Below are positions 33,788-42,177 of a stretch of 64,000 nucleotides of DNA, in pieces; the stretch's first letter is position 1; every line of letters begins with the position of its first letter. The translations under genes were made by a program, and so were the position numbers. The notes beneath the pieces were generated by a model. That model ran no database searches and was not told the DNA's origin. It saw only the letters and a program-made list of their open reading frames with translations. This DNA is from Cytophagales bacterium (lineage in GTDB: Bacteria; Bacteroidota; Bacteroidia; Cytophagales; Spirosomataceae): NCBI GenBank assembly GCA_013298125.1, contig JAAFJP010000028.1, positions 22,475 through 86,474 of the forward strand, written 5' to 3'.

Positions 33788-35179
33788 CTACGCCATCATA
33801 AATCCCAAAGGATTTGCCGTACTATTGATGTTATAAAATCTTGAAATATTGGGTAAAACCAAAGGTAAATCAGACTTTGAAACACCCAGCCAAATAGCTA
33901 ACTCTGCGGCTAATTGATCGACGGACGTTGTAGGAATAATGCGTCCACGCCCTGTATCAAGCGGATTTCCTTGGTATAAATCTGGATAAGCTCCATAAAT
34001 TCTTTTGCCATTTACGGCTCCTCCCATCACAAATTGATGTCCACCCCAAGCGTGGTCTGAACCGTTTGCATTGGAGGTTAAACTTCGACCAAATTCAGAA
34101 GCCGAGAAGAGTGTTACATTGTTTTGAACGCCCATATCAAACATTAAATCATAAAAAGATTTCATAGCATTGCTCACCACTGGAATCATAGCGTTCATGT
34201 TATTGATTACTTCGTCGTGGAAATCCCAGCCTCCCCATTGCACATAAAATATTTGTCTTTTTACTCCCAATACGTTCCTGCCCGCAATCACTTTGGCAAC
34301 TTGTCTTAATGAATTTGCCAAACCACTCCCGCCCAACGTATCGGCAGGGATTGGCGTGTCAGTAGCTTCTTTAAACTGAACGTAGGCATCCAATGAATTG
34401 CGTTTCATTCGGGAGTAAGTTCGGTCTAAAACATTGTCATAACTTTGGGCTAACTGATTGTCAATGGCACTTTTACGAATAGCATCATAAGGTCCATAAC
34501 CTCCATATCCTTGTAAGGCTACTGCTCCATCGGCATTGACAGTATAAGGAACTACTTTATTCCCTACCTGAAAAAGATTGTTTCCAGAGATAGAAATATT
34601 CATAGAGACATTAGAACTTTGGTTTGCACCTACCAATAAATCCGCCGCTTTCCCTGCCCAACCCAAGCCACTTCTTACATCTGGAATTGAGCTTTGCCAC
34701 TGTTCCTGTTGGTCGGAATGAGAGAAAATGCCATACGGAAGGAAGGCATTGTTATTATAATCAGCCAAAGTGGTTGGACGTACTAAACTGCCTACATTGG
34801 CAATAAAAGATAGTTTTTGATTGTCGAAAAGCGTTTTCATTCCTGTCATTCCTGGATGCAAACCCAAAGGACGACTTGCCGTATTGAGAGGAGTGATGGG
34901 TAATAAAGATGCTTCGGGCAGAGCCAAATCTTGCCGAACGGTACTATATTCGCTATATGCTGAACCTCGTGGTACAAGCATATTGAAGGAGTCGTTTCCA
35001 CCTGGTAAAAATACACAAACTAATGCACGATAATCCGTGAAGTTTGGTGTGTTTTGTGCTACTGCCGAATTGGTTAATAAAAAATTGGTGAGTGTACTGA
35101 GCAATGAAGTTGAACCCACGGCGGCACAACTCATTTGTCCCATGAAATCACGGCGATTGATATGATTAGTTTTTGACAT
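33788..35179 (-). CDS. DUF1501 protein with Tat signal (partner of DUF1800)
   Basis: 463 residues. Tat signal NRRDFMGQMSCAAVGSTSLLSTL (from residue 8). The DUF1501 core shows VCVFLPGGNDSFNMLVP, LGLHPGMTGMKTLF, IFSHSDQQEQWQSS and FSASEFGRSLTSNANGSDHAWGG, motifs of this subfamily. It is exported folded and of unknown reaction. It follows the DUF1800 gene by 6 bp and is surely cotranscribed with it. It is only distantly like the other DUF1501 protein of this window (21147-22583). Confidence 0.9.
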   Translation of the reverse strand: MSKTNHINRRDFMGQMSCAAVGSTSLLSTLTNFLLTNSAVAQNTPNFTDYRALVCVFLPGGNDSFNMLVPRGSAYSEYSTVRQDLALPEASLLPITPLNTASRPLGLHPGMTGMKTLFDNQKLSFIANVGSLVRPTTLADYNNNAFLPYGIFSHSDQQEQWQSSIPDVRSGLGWAGKAADLLVGANQSSNVSMNISISGNNLFQVGNKVVPYTVNADGAVALQGYGGYGPYDAIRKSAIDNQLAQSYDNVLDRTYSRMKRNSLDAYVQFKEATDTPIPADTLGGSGLANSLRQVAKVIAGRNVLGVKRQIFYVQWGGWDFHDEVINNMNAMIPVVSNAMKSFYDLMFDMGVQNNVTLFSASEFGRSLTSNANGSDHAWGGHQFVMGGAVNGKRIYGAYPDLYQGNPLDTGRGRIIPTTSVDQLAAELAIWLGVSKSDLPLVLPNISRFYNINSTANPLGFMMA

Positions 35180-35185
35180 GATTTT

Positions 35186-37198
35186 TCATTTTTGAATATT
35201 AAACTCTGCACTTGCTCCGATTAAATAAGCTGCCATATCTACACGGGCTTTTTGCCAACCTGCATCTGTGGTAGGAATTTTGAGGAGTGCTTCTCTAATC
35301 ACTTGAAAATTTCGAGGTTTCAAAGTTCCTCCAATCATTTTTCTGGAAAGCAATTTTATCATCGCATCGGGATTATTTGCCAAGGCTAATTCTTCTGAAA
35401 AATTAAAGGTGAGAGCCTTTGTTGGGTCGGCAGCACCTCCAAAACGACCTATTTGATAATCAATAGACCTGTAAAGATTGTTTTGTGATTCGAGGGATGT
35501 TGCGGCGGTTAATATTTGAAATTCTGGGGCAAATTTACCCAGACTTGATACCTCTCCTGGGGGTCTGTAATTAGGTAAATAAAAATTAAACACACTTGGC
35601 GACTGAAATGGCTCTTGCAGGTAAAGGTCATACATATAAGTTGCTTGTTCATAATTGCCACTACTGGGTTGAGCATTAAATGTCTTTGCCATGTTCATGA
35701 GGGTCATGTAGGGTTCTCTCATTTTTCCAAAAGTTGGGTCTTCGGTTTTTTCATAGCTACGAGCCTCCTTATCTAATAAAATTGCCTTGACGACTGCCCC
35801 CATATCACCTCTAACACCACTACCATTATTAGCAAATTTAGCCGCCACCCGACTAATGTATTCTGGCGAAGGATTTGACGTAACAAGTCTCTGAATAAGT
35901 AATCTACCTATAAATGGTCCCGTATTAGGATGGTTGAAAAGATTATCAATGGCAGCATTTATATCCTGCATAGTAGTCCGATTGGCGGGTAAAACTACTC
36001 CATTTAATAGCGTTTTGGGGTTAGTATCATGGTGAATGTCATAGCCCTTCATTAAGCTGTTAAAATCTTCGGCAGAACTGTCAAAATCTGTCGCATTAAC
36101 ATTTGAAGGTCCTCCGAAAGATAGCCCCGTGAATACCCGTGCGAACTGTGTGATGTCAGCGTTAGTATAGGTAGGAATGGGTTGTCCATTGAGCAATTTT
36201 CGACTCCCATCTTGATTGAGTTCCCAAAGCCCAATACTGAAAAGTTGCATAATTTCTCGGGCATAATTTTCATCAGGAAAAATATTATTGACAGGGTCGG
36301 GCTTACGATTTCTAAAATGACTCAAATACACTCCCATACAAGGATGCAAGGTTACATCTAAGAGTAAATCCTTGAAATTCCCGAAAGCCCCATCCATCAA
36401 GTGGTCATAATAATTGGCTACTCCTTCCGAATTTAATAACAGTATGTCCACATTCTGAGAAATAACAAATATTTGCAACAATGAATAGGCAACTCGTTGT
36501 CGTAAAATATCGGTAGCGACGACTCCACCCCCTGGCGGATTTCTCCTACGCATGAATTGTGTCCACAAGGCAATTTTTGTTTCAGGATGGTATATGGGGT
36601 TTCCTGCCAGTCGTTTTGCGGTAATGATGGGTTGTAAATACCCTTTTGGGCGAGTTAATTGTTGATTAATCCAAGCCTCAAATCCCAAAGATTTTACTTG
36701 TGCTAATTCATCGGGGTCTGCACCAAATCCCGCCTGAATCAAGAATCGACTGGCTTCTTCATCATCAGGTAGCGTTTTTTTATCGACCAAGGTAAGTTGT
36801 ACAAAATTTGACCCTGAGATGGTATAAGCGGGTGAAGTTTGTAGCGTTACTCTTACGGTTTCGTCACCTTCCGTAAGCTCGTCCGTATCTGGTCTGAGAC
36901 GAATATAAACCTCTCTACTACCCATCGGCATCGTTACACTCGACCCCACAGGCGAAGCACCATAATCTACACAAAAAGTGGCAGACCCCGTAATAGTCAG
37001 CGGAATAGTGAGAGCTTTTAATCCGCCTGTTCGTCTAATAACAATCGTGCCTGGCGAAGCCCAACTTTCATAGATTTTATCATTGATTGTGGCAATAGAA
37101 ACTACGTCTGTGAGGTTATAGAGCGTAGATTGAGCCTTGATTGCAATGACTAAAAATGTCAATAAAAAAATGGAAAATATTTGTATATATTTTTTCAT
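35186..37198 (-). CDS. DUF1800 protein
   Basis: 670 residues with signal peptide (1-22, IKAQ). A Calx-beta-like stretch (about 45-135: IVIRRTGGLKALTIPLTITGSATFCVDYG) precedes the DUF1800 domain (about 150-650): SRFLIQAGFGADPDELAQVKSLGFEAWI, LRQRVAYSLLQIFVIS, YYDHLMDGAFGNFKDLLLDVTLHPCMGVYL, NYAREIMQLFSIGLWELNQDG. The family always travels with DUF1501. The pair is exported and its substrate unknown. Its 5' flank holds a GC-rich palindrome. Confidence 0.9.
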   Translation of the reverse strand: MKKYIQIFSIFLLTFLVIAIKAQSTLYNLTDVVSIATINDKIYESWASPGTIVIRRTGGLKALTIPLTITGSATFCVDYGASPVGSSVTMPMGSREVYIRLRPDTDELTEGDETVRVTLQTSPAYTISGSNFVQLTLVDKKTLPDDEEASRFLIQAGFGADPDELAQVKSLGFEAWINQQLTRPKGYLQPIITAKRLAGNPIYHPETKIALWTQFMRRRNPPGGGVVATDILRQRVAYSLLQIFVISQNVDILLLNSEGVANYYDHLMDGAFGNFKDLLLDVTLHPCMGVYLSHFRNRKPDPVNNIFPDENYAREIMQLFSIGLWELNQDGSRKLLNGQPIPTYTNADITQFARVFTGLSFGGPSNVNATDFDSSAEDFNSLMKGYDIHHDTNPKTLLNGVVLPANRTTMQDINAAIDNLFNHPNTGPFIGRLLIQRLVTSNPSPEYISRVAAKFANNGSGVRGDMGAVVKAILLDKEARSYEKTEDPTFGKMREPYMTLMNMAKTFNAQPSSGNYEQATYMYDLYLQEPFQSPSVFNFYLPNYRPPGEVSSLGKFAPEFQILTAATSLESQNNLYRSIDYQIGRFGGAADPTKALTFNFSEELALANNPDAMIKLLSRKMIGGTLKPRNFQVIREALLKIPTTDAGWQKARVDMAAYLIGASAEFNIQK

Positions 37199-37267
37199 AA
37201 TATCTTGATTTTAAGAAGATATGAGTTGTGTTCTTAGATTAAAAAACTTAATCTTGCAAGTTTTTAA

Positions 37268-37358
37268 AAGCCTCACCCCCGCCCCCTCTCCCGTGGAGAG
37301 GGGAGTGTTCGTCCATTGTTTTCTCCCCTCTCCACGGGAGAGGGGCGGGGGTGAGGCT
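37268..37358. repeat. GC-rich 91-bp palindrome with GGACGAA spacer
   Basis: Arms 37268-37305 and 37323-37358 are inverted with one single-base indel; each arm holds the hairpin CCCCTCTCC / GGAGAGGGG. The 17-base spacer contains TTCGTCC (complement of GGACGAA). Intergenic between the T9SS protein gene and DUF1800. Much of the arm sequence (CTCACCCCCGCCCC) is shared with 24117-24208. Confidence 0.87.
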
Positions 37359-37383
37359 TTGCGACATTGTGGATATACTTCCT

Positions 37384-39414
37384 TTAAAAAACTACCCATT
37401 TCAGAATTCTCGTTTCAGTTTCCGTAATAATATTTACCAAATATATTCCTTGATACAAAGGCTGATTTGGTGTAATTTTTATTTCGTAAGTGTTCATAAT
37501 CTGAGTTGTTATCGGTAATTCACCGCCCGTCATGGTATAGACTTTTATGTTGGTTGTCTCTGGATTTTTCATTTTTACAAACACTTCTTTTTCAGACGGA
37601 TTTGGATATAATTCAACAAATAAATCCTCATTAACACTCACAATTTCGGTGGCAGTATAATCAATGGTCTCACGGGCTGTTTTTTGTTTTAATCGGTAAA
37701 GATTTACGCCAACTAATGGTTTCCTGTCGTAATATTCATACTCATTTATTTCGGGAAGTAATATGGTTTTGGTCAATGTTCCAATCTCATCAAAAAGTTT
37801 TCCATCGGGACTTCTTTCAATGATAAATGTAGAAGGAGTATCTTCATTGAGGGTTTTCCATGATAATTTCACTTCTTTTTCATTGGTAAGACTCACACTA
37901 AAATTGGTTGCAGTAGCAGGTAACGGAATTAACCGAAGAGCAATATCATCTAACAAAATCAATTGGTTATTCACGCCAGACTCATAACTAAATCCGATGG
38001 TGTGTTCGCCTGAAACAGAAGGTGAAAAAGTAAAAATTTTGTTAGAATATGAAGTATTTGAGATATTACTGTTTGTACCAATAGTTGTATTCATGGCACT
38101 TTCACCCGCTTTTTGTCCATATTTTACGTTCAAAGTTCCAGCACTGCCCGTTGCCGAAACCTTGTAAGTCAATTCATAAGTTCTGCCAGCAATAAAATTA
38201 AAAGACGGCGTAAATATCCACGATTTTGAATTGGTAAAAGGCGAACCATTGATTGCCGTCTTAGTGCCAGATGCAGGTGTTAATAAGTTAGTAGTTTGCC
38301 AAAAAATATCCGCAAAAGCATTGCTACTATTTTGAGTGGTCATAGTCCCGGGCATCGACTTGTCAATGGCATCCTCAAAACCTTCATTATAAGGAAGAGT
38401 AGCAAGGACAGAAGTCTTGAAACTCAACTTCTTCCAGACAGTTCCGCAAGCACTTTTGATATAAAAGAAATATTCAGTCTTGGGGGATAAATTACTGAAA
38501 CTTAATTGAGTAAGATTACTAACCGTTCCCGCAACGGGCTGAACATCAATGTTACTGATAGCGTATTCGTAGTTAGCAGTTCCTTCGGTGGGAGTCCATT
38601 TTATGGTTGCGGTAGTGGTGGTAAAATCCTGTACCATTAATCCCGAAGGAGGCATACAAGTCTTTGGGGTAAATCTGAAAACTTGCCCAGTTCTTGGTTT
38701 TACATCAATGGTCTCTACTTCGGTGATTCTATCAACAATTGCTCTCGGACTGGCATTAATCAAGGCAATAAAATTAGTTGAATCATGGTCTGCAACTACA
38801 ATTTGGGTATTTTCAGAAGTAATGCCAATGGACGCAGACTTTACCGCAACCCCCGAACCAGCCTCAGAACGATACACAAACTCAATGACATTTGTAGTTT
38901 CGTATAATTTAAGCTGAAAAGTAATCGCCGATGTTCCGTCTTGCCAAATCATATTTTTCCACTGACTCGTAAAAATTCTATTAGGAGCATTTCCTGTGGT
39001 TTTGTAACTTATGTCGTTGGCGGTATTCAACAATAAATTATCCCAAAAAGGAGCTAAAATGGGTCGGATAGTTGCTTTTAATCCACTAATAGACCTCAAT
39101 TCGTTGATTTCGTAAGATGGATTGGTTGTGCTACTCAAAAATGGAGTCCCTAATGAAGCAAACCCATTGGCGTTTAGGTGAATAGTTGAATAGTTAATAC
39201 CATTATACTGAAAACTGAAACCAATCGGAATATTATTGGCGAATGACTCATCCAATAAAGGCTTTGTGGGCGAGTATGCTGCCACTAACGGGGCAACTAC
39301 ATCGCCTGTAAGGAGCGTAAAAGTGCCTGTTGCCGTTGAAAAATCGTAATTTACTTGGGCTTTACCAACCAAACTATACTGCAAAAGCAACAGAAATGAG
39401 AGAAATTTTTTCAT
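37384..39414 (-). CDS. T9SS-sorted surface protein with fibronectin type III domain
   Basis: 676 residues from the ATG at 39414 (MKKFLSFLLLLQ), with signal peptide to GKAQ. The N-terminal half is beta-rich; a fibronectin type III domain (MPPSGLMVQDFTTTTATIKWTP) follows at about 250-335, then a jelly-roll-like domain (GFEDAIDKSMPGTM, WIFTPSFNFIAGRTYELTY). The last about 80 residues are a type A T9SS sorting domain: VELYPNPSEKEVFVKM, KVYTMTGGE, GIYLVNIITETETRILKWVV. It is exported to the surface. It may belong to the DUF1800/DUF1501 unit. Confidence 0.87.
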   Translation of the reverse strand: MKKFLSFLLLLQYSLVGKAQVNYDFSTATGTFTLLTGDVVAPLVAAYSPTKPLLDESFANNIPIGFSFQYNGINYSTIHLNANGFASLGTPFLSSTTNPSYEINELRSISGLKATIRPILAPFWDNLLLNTANDISYKTTGNAPNRIFTSQWKNMIWQDGTSAITFQLKLYETTNVIEFVYRSEAGSGVAVKSASIGITSENTQIVVADHDSTNFIALINASPRAIVDRITEVETIDVKPRTGQVFRFTPKTCMPPSGLMVQDFTTTTATIKWTPTEGTANYEYAISNIDVQPVAGTVSNLTQLSFSNLSPKTEYFFYIKSACGTVWKKLSFKTSVLATLPYNEGFEDAIDKSMPGTMTTQNSSNAFADIFWQTTNLLTPASGTKTAINGSPFTNSKSWIFTPSFNFIAGRTYELTYKVSATGSAGTLNVKYGQKAGESAMNTTIGTNSNISNTSYSNKIFTFSPSVSGEHTIGFSYESGVNNQLILLDDIALRLIPLPATATNFSVSLTNEKEVKLSWKTLNEDTPSTFIIERSPDGKLFDEIGTLTKTILLPEINEYEYYDRKPLVGVNLYRLKQKTARETIDYTATEIVSVNEDLFVELYPNPSEKEVFVKMKNPETTNIKVYTMTGGELPITTQIMNTYEIKITPNQPLYQGIYLVNIITETETRILKWVVF

Positions 39415-39451
39415 AAAATAGCATTTATTAAGCAAGTAGTTTGGTATGTTT

Positions 39452-40240
39452 CTAAAACTTCTTCATATTGAAGAAAGCACCTGGCTTGATGTCAAGCGTG
39501 CCTAATAGTTGCAAGATGTTTAGTGTGGCACTTACACCATTCAAAACCGTTACGGTGTGCTGTGGGTCAATGGTGATTACATCGGTTAAGATAGGTAAAC
39601 GCCCACAACTCCAAAGCGTTTGGTCGTTCCAATTACCTGTTTTTGTGGAGTACATATCGGCACAATGAACCAGTTTTATTTCATCAAAATACAAATTTCC
39701 CGTTTGCGTTTGATCCAATTTAATGGTTAATCTTCCAACGGTTTGTTGGTTACCTAAGAAACTCCAATCTATTAGAAAATGAGTCCATTTGTTGGCATCA
39801 GCTATAACACTGAAATTTGGGCTTGATACGCCTGTGGAGGTAGTAAATGCCTGAATAGTGAGGGGATATGAATTTGTGCTTTCGTTGTAAACCCAAAACT
39901 CAAAACCATCTGGATAGTCCACTGTATTGAGAGAAGTATTATTATACCTTAAATCTAATAATTGATTTACCGTTGGATTTGTTACTTTTATAGACCGAGA
40001 ATTGATGAATTGAGGACTTGAATTGGAGGTATTCAGTGATATTGTCGTTGGAAAAATTTGCCAATTTACATTGAGTGCATCGCCATAAATGGTCTCATCT
40101 TGGGTGATGAGTGGATTTGGACAAATATTGCAAGCTACTTTGGCACTTGCAATATTTCTCCTTGCTGATTTTCTTAATTGTGCAATGCTTGAAAATTGCA
40201 CACAAAAAATGAATGAAAAGATTAGTATATTTTTTTTCAT
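39452..40240 (-). CDS. Secreted protein with carbohydrate-binding-like and G8-like parts
   Basis: 262 residues with signal peptide (1-20, SSIAQ). Residues about 50-190 look like a jelly-roll carbohydrate-binding module ending TGNLYFDEIKLVHC. Residues about 200-258 (TGNWNDQTLWSCGRLPILTDVITIDPQHTVTVLNG) resemble the G8/beta-helix-start repeat common in Bacteroidota surface proteins. There is no sorting domain, so it may stay in the periplasm or bind the next protein. It lies 37 bp upstream of the T9SS gene. Confidence 0.65.
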   Translation of the reverse strand: MKKNILIFSFIFCVQFSSIAQLRKSARRNIASAKVACNICPNPLITQDETIYGDALNVNWQIFPTTISLNTSNSSPQFINSRSIKVTNPTVNQLLDLRYNNTSLNTVDYPDGFEFWVYNESTNSYPLTIQAFTTSTGVSSPNFSVIADANKWTHFLIDWSFLGNQQTVGRLTIKLDQTQTGNLYFDEIKLVHCADMYSTKTGNWNDQTLWSCGRLPILTDVITIDPQHTVTVLNGVSATLNILQLLGTLDIKPGAFFNMKKF

Positions 40241-40354
40241 CTGTGTATGTGTTATTGATATGTTTCAATAAAAATACGACAAAATGAAGGTAAATGTTTG
40301 ATTTGGATGTAAAAAATAATTCAAATGAGTAAACGGTAATATTTTGGAAAATTT

Positions 40355-42010
40355 TTACTTCTTCATCATCCTCATACTCTCAACATGAACATCATCTAAC
40401 TGATAATCAACTAAATACATTCCAGAAGAGAGATTTTCGCTGTTTAGTTTTACTTGGTAAGTTTTGGCATTTTTATCTTCATCCAAAACCGTTTTAATCA
40501 ACCTTCCTGTAAAATCATAAACGTTAATTCTGACTCTTCCTTTTCTTGCAACATCATATTCAATCGTCGTTTCTGATTCCGTTGGATTTGGGAAAACTCT
40601 CAAAGGAAATTCTTTGGCAATTTCTTCTTCATTGGCAAGCGGCTGACCAAATACTTTTAGTTGTGCATCTAACCAAACGGTTCTTTGACGAATCCAGTCT
40701 TTCATCCAAGCCGTTTCGTTTTCATAAGTTGCTCCTACGTAATAATTGGGCCATATTTTGAATCCTAATACACCCGTCCATCTATTATTATTTCGTATTC
40801 TTGCCTCCTGTAAAACTTTCGCTGTTGAATCTATCCAACTATTAATTCTATCAGGGCTTAATACACTTTTACTAAGAACCTCCCAACGCTTTGAGGCTTT
40901 ATATCTAAAAGTAGAATCAACAGAAAGCCGTTCCCACCAAGTTGGAGAGAGAAAATAAATATCTCCCGAAGGAATCGCCATATCATTTACCTTATACTGC
41001 CAACCTGTTGGTTTAAAACCATCATAATAATCTGCATTCCCAAACGACAGGTTATAGTCCCAAGCAGGTCCCATTTTTAGTTTACCACCTTTACTGTCTT
41101 TATCCTTGTAAAAATAGGTACTCAAACGATAACCGTCCACATTTTTAGTGAACTCTGTGATTAGAAAATAGTCCACGAAAGTATCAATATCAACCATATC
41201 ACGCCAACGGGCTTTGTTATTGAGATAATCTGCACTTTTTAAAGATGTCTCAAAATCAGTCACATATTTTTTGATATAGTCGAATTGAGCAGTTGTAATA
41301 TCTGCTAATTTGGGGTATTCTATCTGAATTGGAATATTATAGTTCACTCCATTTACAGCCAAAACTGTATTCCAAGTTCTTGATTTTGAGCCTTCGGTTT
41401 TATCTATTTTCAAAATATAACCTCCCGTTACATCATCACCAGTATTATCTGTAATTTTTAATGATGAAACATCCACTCGGTTTTTATCTCTTTTGACTTT
41501 TTCCATCAAAATGTAAAGCCCTTCGTACTTATCATTAATGACCATCTCACAGTAGCGTGTACGAGTAGCATATCGTCCCATGCGGTTAGCAAGGTCGTAG
41601 GCAAGGACATCACGCATGAGGGTTTTATCATTATAAGTAGCATTCAGAATCCAGTCGGCTTCTTCGGGCATTCCCAATAGGGCAACTTTACGACTTTTTT
41701 CGGTTGAATCCACCCATAGTTCAAATCCATAAGGTTTTTTGGGAAATAATTGTTGTGATGTAGAGCCTCTGAATTCTATACCCAGTTTACCTAAATAAGC
41801 ATTTGGTTTATCAGTAACGTTGTTAGTTTTACCTACTCCGTTATAAATCATTTCCATATCCGCCAGTATTTTAGGCTCATTCACAATTGCTTTTCCATTA
41901 GTTTGAACCTTAATAATGGGAAGATTGGAAGAATTGAAACTAATTGATTGTCCTTTAATTAAGGATATTTCAAGAATAAATAAAAGTAGAGAAGTAAGGA
42001 TTGCTTTCAT
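40355..42010 (-). CDS. CotH-family kinase with T9SS sorting domain
   Basis: 551 residues. Signal peptide to IKGQ. The CotH core spans about 60-430: GIEFRGSTSQQLFPKKPYGFEL, WILNATYNDKTLMRDVLAYDLANRMG, EGLYILMEKVKRDKNRVDVSSL, GYILKIDKTEG and KMGPAWDYNLSFGNADY, the last two holding likely catalytic residues. The C-terminus (LRVFPNPTESETTIEY, VYDFTGRLIKTV, GMYLVDYQLDD) is a T9SS sorting domain. CotH proteins phosphorylate secreted proteins; this one would act at or beyond the outer membrane. It is the first gene of the likely 33.8-42 kb unit. Confidence 0.9.
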   Translation of the reverse strand: MKAILTSLLLFILEISLIKGQSISFNSSNLPIIKVQTNGKAIVNEPKILADMEMIYNGVGKTNNVTDKPNAYLGKLGIEFRGSTSQQLFPKKPYGFELWVDSTEKSRKVALLGMPEEADWILNATYNDKTLMRDVLAYDLANRMGRYATRTRYCEMVINDKYEGLYILMEKVKRDKNRVDVSSLKITDNTGDDVTGGYILKIDKTEGSKSRTWNTVLAVNGVNYNIPIQIEYPKLADITTAQFDYIKKYVTDFETSLKSADYLNNKARWRDMVDIDTFVDYFLITEFTKNVDGYRLSTYFYKDKDSKGGKLKMGPAWDYNLSFGNADYYDGFKPTGWQYKVNDMAIPSGDIYFLSPTWWERLSVDSTFRYKASKRWEVLSKSVLSPDRINSWIDSTAKVLQEARIRNNNRWTGVLGFKIWPNYYVGATYENETAWMKDWIRQRTVWLDAQLKVFGQPLANEEEIAKEFPLRVFPNPTESETTIEYDVARKGRVRINVYDFTGRLIKTVLDEDKNAKTYQVKLNSENLSSGMYLVDYQLDDVHVESMRMMKK

Positions 42011-42104
42011 GGGATTATTGTCTTAGATAATTGTAAAAAAGCCCTTGTATTATAGAAAAGCTTTTAGATGAAATGATATTTTTGAGGATGATGAATGTAA
42101 TGTT

Positions 42105-42149
42105 GTATCGCATACGCCCTCTCTCGGACGAAACGGGTGTATGCGATAC
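42105..42149. repeat. Palindrome of the GTATCGCATACGCCC family with GGACGAA spacer
   Basis: GTATCGCATACGCCC (42105-42119) pairs with 42135-42149 with one G-T position. The spacer contains CGGACGAAA. Nearly the same arms and spacer are at 16835-16875. It lies 28 bp past the stop of the 1080-residue protein gene region, upstream of cotH's far side, with no T-run. Confidence 0.8.
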
Positions 42150-42177
42150 GCTCTTACTAATGAAAATGTCAAAATTC

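Noticed and set aside
42105..42149. Palindrome as an intrinsic terminator
   Set aside because: No T-run follows the stem on either strand; it is better read as a dispersed palindrome.
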